This document shows, in pieces, positions 25,874 through 37,800 of a DNA stretch of 64,000 nt (positions are counted from its first letter, which is position 1; the number at the start of each line of letters is the position of its first letter). The stretch comes from Syngnathus acus (lineage: Eukaryota; Chordata; Actinopteri; Syngnathiformes; Syngnathidae). Where the stretch lies: contig NC_051089.1 in NCBI RefSeq assembly GCF_901709675.1, positions 9,297,476-9,361,475 on the forward strand, written 5' to 3'. The notes under the pieces were generated by a model. It made no database searches and had not been told where the DNA came from. It was given only the letters and a program-made list of their open reading frames with translations. The translations under genes and the position numbers were made by a program.

Positions 25874-28800
25874 TTAAATGAGGTGCCATAACCAGAGACT
25901 CGGAGCCACAAAGCTTAAAGCAAAGCAGTTTGCGTTCAGGCCTGCTGCAGCCGAGTTTCTCCCTGTGGAGGCAGAACATTCATGAATGTTGGCTTCGCAC
26001 CGTAACAATCACCGGTGTTGCTTAGAAACAAACATTACCAATCCAAATAAATGATATCAATTAGTGATTCTCATCTTTTTTACAGCAGATATCGCCCCAA
26101 AAATGTTCAGCACTCCAAGCACCACCATGATGATCAACATTAAATTACACAGGCCCGTGTTCATTAAAAAAATAAACAGACATTTTATTTCCTAAAAAGT
26201 AAAATGAGTATAATTAATGTCAAATAATTCCAGCTATTCCAGAATGTGTGACAACATTCACTGATTATACAGAATTTGAGAATCACTGGTAGAAATAATA
26301 GAATTATATCGTTGTTGTGTCAATACTAACCTCTCAACTCGAGCAGTGCATCTCCTTCATAACGAGCGAGTCCGACTGCATGTCTCTGCTCGTTGTCCAG
26401 TTCGGTCCACTGGTCCTCCGTGATGGCCCACGCCTGCTCCGCACTCAGCCAGGACAACTGAGTGGCACTGAACACCACCTGGCAGGCACACGTCCATCAC
26501 AAAGTCAAACCTAATACTGTAAGATTCTGTGAGAAGCACAACATACATAATACTAAAAAAAAAAAAAATCCGCAGCTGATGTTGTGAGTTGCTCCAATGT
26601 GGAGCTAAAAATAAACATTTTAGTGGTACAAAAAAAAAGACTTGAGCCTCGAGATGCATCATAATCTTGACATAATCTGCTCACATGAACTCAAAGGCGG
26701 TACTTACTGTCATCTTTTTGGGTGACAGCAGGCTGATTGCTTCAGCGGTAATGCCTTCCACTTGTTCTTGTGTCAGAGCTGACAAAACAATGTCTTCCAG
26801 GCCCGCTGAGCATACACCAGTTTCACAAACATTGTAGTTAGATCATTCATGGAGCTCAAAATAGAGATTTTCAAAACTTTCTCAGATCTACTCTCAAATC
26901 CCAAGGAGATTTTTTTTGAAATTGTTCCAATCCATCAAGTATTGTCCTTCCTCACTCAGGATGAGGGACAGTAAAATGTTGGCAAGAAAAGATCCTTTGG
27001 GATGTTCCATCCATCTGTACCTGCCAGTGTCCCAATTTCAGTGAAAACTTCCGGTCCCCAAGCACCGACTGGACCAAAGGCCTCCGGTCTGGACAAACGA
27101 CTTGTCAAAGCCTCCATCTGCTGTTCCGTGCATGGCAAGGACATTTCCCGCAGGAACTGCACCGCCATGCTGCCGTTTCAGGAAGAAAGGTTTAGGATTT
27201 ACTCCTCCGGGGATATATGCAAAATGTTTACGGACCGCTTCAATGTATGCGCGCCCACTTTCTAGTTACATCTGTTAGTTGGTGTGTTGTCGTGGCGACT
27301 GGGAAACTTGTATGGCCTAAATGTAACTTACAGCAGTCAACATCTCCAGGCATTTGGAAATGGATTCATTCAATCACCTGAAATTGTAAGCGCTGATTCT
27401 TTTAATCTCCGATGGATACAGTCCGCAGATCAGATGGCCGAACGTTGCCAGATCCACCATAGATAACTGCTCGATTTTCAGGTTGCACTTGCGCATCGTG
27501 CCCGAAACGACGGCTCTCATCTAAAAAGCCAAAAGGAGTAATCGAATTTACTAATTGTTTACAATCAATGTTTGAATTCAATTGACCTTATTCGTGCGCC
27601 AGGATGACAGTGTCCCCAGATGAGCCAAAACAGCCAGATCAGTCAAAGAGGTGTCATAGAGTTCTCGAACTGTCATCTCGGTCACCAGAGAACCGAGAGC
27701 CAGAACCTGCTCTGTTCTGAGCTCACTCACTGGACTGAATGCCTGCAGTGAACAGAGAACAGCAAAATAGTTCAGTCACAGATAGGAGCTGATAATTACA
27801 CCGCGCCCGGCCTTTGGCCATGCCATGAAGTGTTTTTGGCTGTCAGTGATGGAGACTAAGTGGATTGCCACACTCACTGACTGGCCTGCAAAATGGAGTG
27901 AGATCCAATATGAGAGTGGTGGAGATAGGAAACCCCCCACTATGGCGCGGTACAATTTTTTGCGGTTCTGCTTTCGACAGCTTATTACGAGTCCTTGTTG
28001 GAAATTGGCTACAAAATTCCGCAATATAATGAAAAATCTGTGATGTAAAATCAGATATGTATAATTTAATAATCTGCAACAAAGTGAAGTGTCATATGGC
28101 AAGAATGCTTGGGAATTTATACGTGCAAGAAATATGATTAAAATTCCGATTAAAATAACATTATTTTGTCATTTCTAACCTACCAAGAATTATTGCCATT
28201 ATTTTTACAACTCTGTGTCAGAATTTGTCAGGTAATTTATCATTCTTAATCTGAATTTTACTTCATTACATTATTATTTTGGCTGACAGAAATGACACAC
28301 TTGGGTTGAAGTTACTCACTCAAAATGATTCCTTGCCTTAAAAGGTTGAAAATCATTTAAGATGAAGTGCACTGCTACACCACTGCAAACTGAAATCACA
28401 TTATTACAGTTCTAATTAAAACTGGTGCTTTCTATCTTTGCAAAAGCGTCAGTTTTAATCTAGCATATGCATTGGAGCTCATTAGATTGCGCAAACATAC
28501 CTCACGAAGTACCATTGACGAGCTATAATAAGTCGGAAAGCCAAAGACAAGCATTGTCTCACTTCTATGCAAGAAGTGGGTTTTGATTGAGGCCCTTTTA
28601 TTATCCCAGACAAAAACATTCCATCACAGATCCAAATTCAAAACAAAAGAACTCGCCATGTTGTTTTGCCCATTCAAGCTACTACTGACCTGACGAAGTT
28701 TGACCCAGAGCGCTCGGCGCTGCTCGGAGCTTAATGAAGTATCCTGACCGAAGACTTCCACACACTCTTTGAGGTCAACTTGTGACATGCGGCTCAACTG

Positions 28801-31800
28801 AGTTGACGTCCATGCGGAAGGGAACGTACCTCTGATGTCAGCACAGCTAGGGACTGATACAAGAACACACTCATTAAAATCACTCAGCCATAATTATTTG
28901 ACTTGCGCTTGATGACGTCATCAGTCTGAAACAGCCTTTTCCCAAACTTAGAGTTGTGTGCCATTTTTGTAATTGTACATCATCACAGTTCAAGATGCTC
29001 AGAGTACAGAATAAAGAGGACAACGTAAAATACAGAATTTTTGTCACCAGTGTCTTGGACTTTTACGATCCCTCTCATGAGACTCTGCATCTTCTCTCTT
29101 TGACGACGTTGGTCCATGCGCCACTTCAAACAGACTCCGCCCACTGCGCTGTCCTCCCAGCGCTCTTGACCCACGAGAACCTGCTCCACTGTGTCTTTAT
29201 TCAAGACTCTCTAAATAAGGGAACAATGTTTAATAACACTCATCTTTGACAACCAAAATGTAATGTATAATTACTTTCTATTTTTTTGACAGGTGCTCAC
29301 CAGTGGGATGGAGTTAACCTGTTTTGTTGACAGGGAGAACACCAGCCTTCCCAAATGTTCAATGTCTCCAGCTTGCCACTTGGACGGCTCCCTGGAAAAT
29401 AATAATACAAATAATTGTAGTCTTAAAGGGTACCAAGGTCTCACTGAAATAAAATGTAATGTGAGCGATAACATAGTAATATTTGAAACATTTTAGACCA
29501 CAAAACAAATTCTGATGTGTAATTGCTAAATCAAGTGTTGTTGGCACACAGAGGAAAATGACGTTTAGTTATCCCAGTGGAGAAGAGGAGACATGATAGC
29601 CAAAACCTTTTAACTCCTGATTTACCCCATGAAGTCTTTGTGTGTGAGCAGATCACTGATATCTCTCAGGGCTTCTTTGGGAAGACAGAAGCTTCTCATC
29701 TCCTCCAGACGCAAAGCCAGAGCACCTCTGTTTACCAGAACTAAACTGTCTCTATCCAAGAAAGGCAGAAGAGGGCCCAGAAAGTCCAGAGCGGGGCCAT
29801 CAATCTCACCTAAATTATAGGAAGAGGAACCCTGCAGAGCACCACATGCTGTTATACAATAATTAACAGCAAATTTTAATCAGTGATTGTTTATATGTCC
29901 CCAAATGTATTTTTTATGCTAATTTAAAAAAAAAGTTCTTATTTTTCAAGCTATGATTCTTTTTAATGACGCAGCTTACTTTTATTTCCTACTACCTTAT
30001 GATAATGTTTTGGTCACACAAAACAACTGTCCACAACTCTACATAATATCTCATAAATAAAAACACTTCCACTCAGATAAAGATTGTGAGGATATTGGCC
30101 TCTGCTTGAAATTTTGATACAGCCCCTCTAAAGGCTACCGGGAGCAAAAGTGACTTCATCACATCGATCTGTGCGATCTAATTAGTTCAGATGAATCAAA
30201 AATTCAACCTTTACAAAGATGAGGATGCTTGAAACACTGTTAATAATAACCGTGTGTTCACTTACAGCCTTTTCGGCAATGTTTGTCTGCTTGTAATGTG
30301 GTAGTTGGAGGAAATCGATGAAGTGTGCCTGAACATGGTCCAGAACAGCCCTGAGGGATGTGTTGGAAAGGTCATCTATCATGGTCACTCTGAAAGAGAA
30401 CAGAGCACAAGTGTACATTTTTGTCCAAACTGTAAATGATTTATATTTAGAATCTATTTGCATTCTAAAAACGGAGATACTTGCGGTAATGTTGCGGAAA
30501 ACCAAGGGCTTAAAGTGCTGACAAGTTGAGGATGTTTTCTCACTTCCGCTACGATACATTTCCGCTTGACCAATCGCACACACAAAAATGTTAGTTCGAA
30601 ATGTTTTTCTGGAGACATTTGCACGCCAATCTGAAAGTAATTACACTGGAAAAGAGTGCGAGTCAGCATTTTTTAGAGGAGTTGACTTCTCACCAGTGCA
30701 GGTCTCAAGTTTCCTTGCAACATAGTGACAAATTGAAGCAACTCTGCAAAATCACTGTCATTGCTCCAAAGCCTCAAAAAGTCACATGGCATTCCACCTG
30801 CAACCTGACCCAGGTCTCTACAAAAGACACAAATCATTTAGGTAAAACCAATTCTGGATGTTGGATTTCTGCATGCCTGAAAACAAGACTACACACCAAC
30901 ATGGTGTCACCGACAGGCACCAAAATATCCCTAAGGATCATATGAGTCTAGGCCTCTTCTAAAAATAGCTCGCCGGTTTTGGGGCATTGTGATTTCCTCA
31001 GAACGTCATACAGGTGATCTTTTACTATTGTAAACTGATTTATAAAGTGTTGCATATTAACTTTCAATAAGTTGTGGCATAGCTTCCTTGATGTAACATA
31101 TTTGACTTACCTCAGCATCTTGCTGGTGATGTTTGTAGAATCATGCATCCATTTAAATAAAAGCTGAGCCTGTACAGATTGGAAAGCAATGTAAAAAAAA
31201 CTGAAATACTAAAAGGAACTCTAGTTAGGAGTGGGCAAAGTATGGCCTGTTCTTTAATCTGGCCCACACAGCATTTGCATTATCAAGAATCTGTAAAGAG
31301 TTGGTGCATTGATTTCGATCTTTTTTTCATTAAGTTGGAAAATTAAAATGTATTTATTGTTTATTTAATAGGTTTCATTAAATGATTGGTTAATTGATTT
31401 CTAATATTGTTACAAAAAAATATATACTTTTACACATTTGTAGTCAACAATTGCAAGTCTGGTCGCTTAAATGGAACCCATAGCTTGAATGGAGTTCAGA
31501 GTGAGACCCCCTTTGACGCTTAGCTCCTCCCCCAAATACTCAAATCATTTTTGCTTAATAATGATAAACACTTCAGTGCTTAAAGACCGCTTATTATTCT
31601 GTATGACAAAAATTCAACCATATGGGAAGTATAGAATAGAGCCAGCACAGTGAGTTCAAATTGCCACCGCCTTTGATTTTGAAAACTCTCTTGCAGCTTG
31701 GCTGCTTCTTACATGTTGGCAGCAACTTAATAGACCCCTCTCTGTGACAAAAGCCCTTGAATGTACCTATTATTAATTTAAGCGACATTCCACCACACCG

Positions 31801-34800
31801 CTATGTCAGAGCCAAACTAATTAGCCTGATGGAGTTCGGCCCGTACGGTACATTAATATTCTGAAAGGCTCATCTGAAGCATATCCGATGAGTTAGAAGA
31901 TTAATGGGAGGCAAGCATTGATGATTAATGATGAGCTTTTTCTTCATTTGAGTAAGATTCTGACAACTTATTGTTGTCATGGAAATTGGGGGGTGAAGTG
32001 AAATGCACACCTGCTGCGGTGACCAGATAGTGTGTCGGAACAAGCTGATGTCTCTCGGGATGCCTTCCCTCTTCAGGGCCTCAGTCAGTTTCCTCAGAGG
32101 GATTAATGGCAGGAGACAGTTTACATGCTGAGTGATGTTGGGTAAGTATCTTAATAAAGCCTATAAAATAAATAAAAAAACATGATTGAAGGTCATATTG
32201 GTATCTTCCTCGTACAAAGTGTCTCTCCCTGCTTAAAAGAAGAGAACAAATGATTACGGAAATGTGGAGAGTGCATGCAATGAAGAATTAAATGATCCAT
32301 CACCTCCTGCATTGCGTTGTACAGCATTGCTTTCTGGCCAGGCTTCAGGTCTGTCAACATGCTTCTCCAACACTGACACTGGGCAATTTCACTGATTTCA
32401 GACCAGTGGAGGCTGCTGAGCACAGCGGGAGAGAGACCCGAGTGCAATGGCTTCAGTCGGCACAATTTTTCCACTGTGAGCTGCCAGGAAGACACTCAGA
32501 TGAGGCTGACCCATATTCAGTGAACATTTTCTTCCAGATTTCAACTTACATTGGTATATTTTGAAATCTTGGACAAAATTTGAAAAGCCTGGGGGGAAAA
32601 CAAATCAAATGTTCTCAGTTACTTTTAGTGGTTAATACATGTTGTGAATGACGAGAGTCTTTATATCAATTTATTTTTACATGGGGGGGGGGAAGTAACA
32701 TTTATATTGTACATTCAGGTCATTTGTATACAGTGCACTGCTGTGAATGGTTTTTCCCATCCATGTGGGGGGTAAACAACCCTCCTGCTGACCTGAGCAG
32801 GAGAATATTTGCCTATTCCTGGTTTGGAGAGGAGCTCTAGAAGCTGCTGTGAAGGAAGCGATTGTAAGAAGGATGCTCCTAACTGCGGAAGGAGAGCACT
32901 GAGGCCAGTCAGCGCTGCGGGAGCCATGCTGCTGGCATTCAACATCCGCATTGCTGGGACCAACCAGGCCGAAAGCTGTTTGAGCAGAGCAGTTAGTCAG
33001 ATACTAAAGACAATTATATTGACAGAAGGTCGTAATAGTCCGAGCGAGGTTTTTACGATGTGAACATGTGCCTCACCCTGCCGCTAGCGCTAATGAAGCC
33101 CTTGGACACGCACTTTACCAGCTGCCTCTGAAGAGTGAACCATAGTGCAGAGTCCAAAAGAAAAGAATGCAGGTCAAGTGGATCCAAGTAGCACGAAAGA
33201 ACACCGAGCCTGCAAAACAAGATTGTAGCCCTTTTGCAAGGCTCACAAGCCAAACTTACACGTTTTTAACGAAAAGGAAAAAACTAAATATTCTCAATTG
33301 TCTTATTATTGAGGACAGAGTGTACGGACATTAAAAGTTGAATATCAATTAAATGCTTTCCATAGTAATTATTTTTATTTATGGAAGCATTAAAATGCAG
33401 AAAGATTGAACTGCCCCACCTTGATATGTTACCAACGGTGACATTGTTCTTTTTGGTGAAAATGGTCCGAACGACATGGCGTCCTCTCACACCATCCAAG
33501 CTGCTATTGCCCAGAAACTCCACCAGAGGAGTAAGCTGAATGAGATGACAGCCGTAAGAATATTATTTCGTGTGAATCGACTAAAGTGAACTTTTGCATA
33601 ATCTAATTCAGCATTCGCAAATTTGCCTAGTTTTTCTTTTTCGGTCAAAACCACGTCTTATCTAAAAATATGGCTTCGATGTCATCTGTGCTAGTGAACT
33701 ATGTTGAACTGAGGGAAGGCAGTTCACTTAGATGAATCACTTATGATGTCAAATTTCACTGCAACCTGTTGTGACGTCAGCTGTTGAAAACGACTGACTG
33801 GAAGGTAAGGCAGCAGCGGGAGGATGGAGCTCAGGAAGTACGGTGGCCAGCTGGGGACATCACCCACCACACTTGACTGGAGAAGTCTTTTTACAAAGGC
33901 CTTTTTCTGCGACGACTTCAACTCTGAGCTGTGTTCGCGGATGGCAGCCAACCTTCAAACGAAGCCAAACGTTTTAGTGTCAGGACACTTGTCACCTGAA
34001 TTTGATGCTTTGCTAGTCAGTAACTCACACGCTGTCATTCACAATGACGGAGGCTGGGAAGCTCATGATGTCGGAGACAGACATGAACGGAAGGAACTGG
34101 GACAGGTCCACAAAGAGTTCTGGGGTCACTCGAGGGAATTTATGGATAAAAGCAGCAGTCATTGTTTCCATGGCCTGCAGCTCTTTTTGGGACGCCTGAC
34201 ATAAGGGAAAAGATTAAGAGGAGAAAAACAGATGTTGCTTCAAACAGATCATCTGTTATACATTCAAAGTTGATTGCACATATCGCATGGCAACATCTGC
34301 CATATTTGTCAAACCGAAATGTACTTCTCCCATTAAACGAATGACCACCCCGAAAAAAATAATCTAACTTTCAGAAGGGCAGGACAAAAAAAAAGAGGAG
34401 CCACAAGAACAAACCCGGCTGGTTTCGACTTGGAGGTGATCCCAGCTTTGATGCATATGAGAAAGGAACCTCTTGACGGCATTTTTCTCGGCGGCCATTA
34501 CCAGAGTGCGAATGCTGTCTTCCGGCATCTGGAGGTATTCCTGAAAAAACAAAAAATAAAACTTTCAATCTTTGTAAGTGGATCTCTTATAGCACTGTTT
34601 CCCAATTTGACATTAAAAACAAAAACCACATCGAACACCACAATGGAAGAATGTCACATTTGAATCCTGTTTTTTGTATTTCGGCCAAAGCAAAGACGAT
34701 ATTGCTTCGGCGCCATCTGGTGCTATCTTAGTGTCAAGGATGTATGTTGACATGAGTTGAGGAGTTTCATTTAGACAAAAGTAGCGCTTTACCACCATCT

Positions 34801-37800
34801 TGTGGCTTTTAAACGCAATTACAAATCTTTTCAGAAAGGGCATTAAATACGCTTGGATTTTCACTGGACAGTGTTGATAGATGAAGAAGGTCCATTATTT
34901 GTTGATAATAAATAATTTTTGGACCAATTAAGTCAAAGTGTTTGATTACATGTGACACTCCTTCACAGCACGCTGGTGGTTGGGAATTACTGCCAAAACA
35001 AACGCTTTGTCGGTACCTGCAATAGAACCCGTAGAGCAGATGAGTTGTTGTCCTGCTCAATCAGATCCCACAAGACAGGCTGGTGAGCAAAAGCAGAAAT
35101 AAGTTCATTACGCCTCCTAGCAGAGGTTGTATATGTGCGTGGCCTTACACTGAAACAACTCAGCAGGTCCTCTTTGAGGCTTGCGTTCTGCTCCCGTCGG
35201 AGGAAGACTCCCACAGTGTGAAGGACGCTGGTGGAGGCCTCCGGCTGCAACGCACTCCAGGATGCGTTGTCAAGGAGACTGGAGAGGAGGATGGCCTGAC
35301 CCAAACCTTGCCGAGCTTCTCCCTCCCCCTCATCCAGACCCGAAGAGAGGCCGACCATGAAGTCCAACACTCTCAACACGTATCCGAGCGTCACGAAAAA
35401 CCATTGGTTCTCTTCTCCATCAACCTGACACACACTGAGCTTGTGTAAGACATCCAACATCAGTGGGGCGGGATTCACGCACAGCTGTGACGTGTCGAAC
35501 TCATATTGGGCTGGGAGGATGTCAAAAAACCTCTGGAGTAGGCACTTGCTGTCCTCGACCTCTGTTTGCAGATCAGCACAAACGTCATACAAGCTGGGCA
35601 TTGATTTCAGTAGCTGACGGTAGAGCGACGCATTTAAGCACATGTGCTCTCTCAGTCCGTGCGTCTGCCCACACGCTTCCAGCATGGTCACATTGAGGAA
35701 CGTCTGTACAGCCCACTCCTTGTACTCACAAGTCTCCTGGGTGGCATCGACCCGGGAGAGGTTGTGCTGTCGAAAGCAGTACGTCGCGGCCCAGCTCCCC
35801 TCTGGGAGGAAGCGGTGGGATCCTGGGGGTTCCCTCCCACACAACGATGAGATAAGGGCTGAACTGTTGGGCAGGAAGCAACGCCGGAAAGCCCGGGCAC
35901 TCACCAACCTGCTCCCCAACTGAGCTAGACAGCCTTCCTCGGGCACTGGGCTTGCTGTCGTACCGCTCGATAGGTGCGCGCACAACTGCTTTATACTTGT
36001 CTGGTTAAAAGCATTATAGTTGTGTGTCCTGGCAGCCTGTGAGTGAAGAATCGATGCCGGGTGTTATCATTTAGCAGAGAGGCCCCAAATGCGTTTGAAA
36101 AACGAGCATCACTACACCCACGCACTCTGCGTGTATCTACTGTGTAAACAAATTCCCCGCAGAGATACACGACAAAACACATGGCACACATGCTGAGTTC
36201 AAAGTGCTATTTTAGTTGAGAAAATGTTCACCTGCAAATTGTGGGGGATGGTGACCGAGGCCTGCCGCAAAATCAAAAATTGGAATAATTGATGCCAAAA
36301 GGTTTGTAATAGCCCAATGAAGCCACAAGATGGCGCAACGCATTTTATTCCCATAAGTCATGTCTACGACCTAAATAATGAAGGTCTTCCCCTCCCTTCA
36401 ACAAGATGGCGCCAAAGCGATACTTTTTTAGACATGGCTTTGGCCCTGGGTTTTTTTTCTGAATAGAGAATACGTTTAAAAAAAACTCCATGTCACATGT
36501 CTTTATTGATAATAATATTACTAATAATAATAATATTAATAATAATAATAATAATAACAAGCGGTATAGAAAATGGATGGATGATAATAAGAATAAGAAT
36601 AATTAATTGCTCAAAAATCCAGTTGTCAAAAATATCATAAATTGAACTGTTTCTATTAAAGATTTTTTCATAATCTACATTTTTTTTATTTATCCACTAA
36701 GAGCATTTAATAGTTCTGCCTCTCATCTTATGTCACCGACACAGCATACATAGTTTCCCACGGCACACTTAAGTGCCATGGCACACTTATGAACTACATG
36801 ACGGACACAATAATAACTTCTCAGTGACCTTCTAATAGTGTGTATAAGGACTTCAAATAAAGTTGTCCTCACCTGATGTGCTCTGTGCAGCCAGAAAGTG
36901 GAATTGGCACAGACCGTGTTGTTGAATTCATACGCAAAGAACTCGCTGCACACATGAACCCACAGGAAGTCCTCCTCGGCCGCAGACAGGTACCAAGCTG
37001 CATCAGAGCATGTGGCGTGCAGGTCCAGACCCATTTCACCATCAGCAGGACTCACTGACCCATTCTCCCATTCCAAAAGTTTACAGTAGAGGAACACTGT
37101 GAAGTTGGAGATACCGCTCAATCCTGGAATGGATTCATTGCACGCCGCCTCCAGAATTTCTGCAGTGGTTGAGTACTCCATCTCTTTTTGTAGGTCACTC
37201 TCACTCTTTAGTTGAGGCTGATTGCGCTGACCGTGAAGGCCTTTTGGATTGATTTGATGAGAAGGTGAGGATTTGGGAGTTAAGTGGGGAGATGTTTGTC
37301 CAAACTTATTTTCATCACTGGGGAGACATGACAGGAATGGCAGCGAACTTGGGAGACCCTGGGTGCTCACACCCAAAGCTTGCGTGTTCCAGGTCACGTT
37401 ATGCCTTATACCCCTACATTTGCGCAAACACATGAGAGAAGTCAGTTACCTCACTCAGGTTGACAGACAATTTTCTAGTGTACTGTTTCAATGATCTTAC
37501 CATAAGATTAATTGCCTCAGATCACCTTAAAAGAGACATGAAAACAAATATCATGAGTGTGAGATGGAAAAAGAAATTGGACACCCCCAACAAATCACCA
37601 TATCTGATCACACAACAGTAAATCCCACAAATCCCTTGATATAATCGTACTGATAACAATGAAAGGTCATAGAGATTAGTCATATTGACAAAAGATACTC
37701 AAGTGACCAGGTTGACCCAAAGCCATTATTTTGCCTCTCTGAACACATGTAGTGTTTTTCAATGAATGCGAGACAATTCTCTGAATTTTAATGATTCCAC

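Noticed and set aside
26357-26662. 101-codon minus-strand frame over strc exon 28
   Set aside because: It is in the wrong frame; the phase-correct reading is VVFSATQLSWLSAEQAW from 26478.
36326-36413. Two CAAGATGGCGC boxes as YY1-driven promoters
   Set aside because: They lie in the middle of strc intron 4 with no exon or CpG island nearby, and the motif is short enough to arise by chance.
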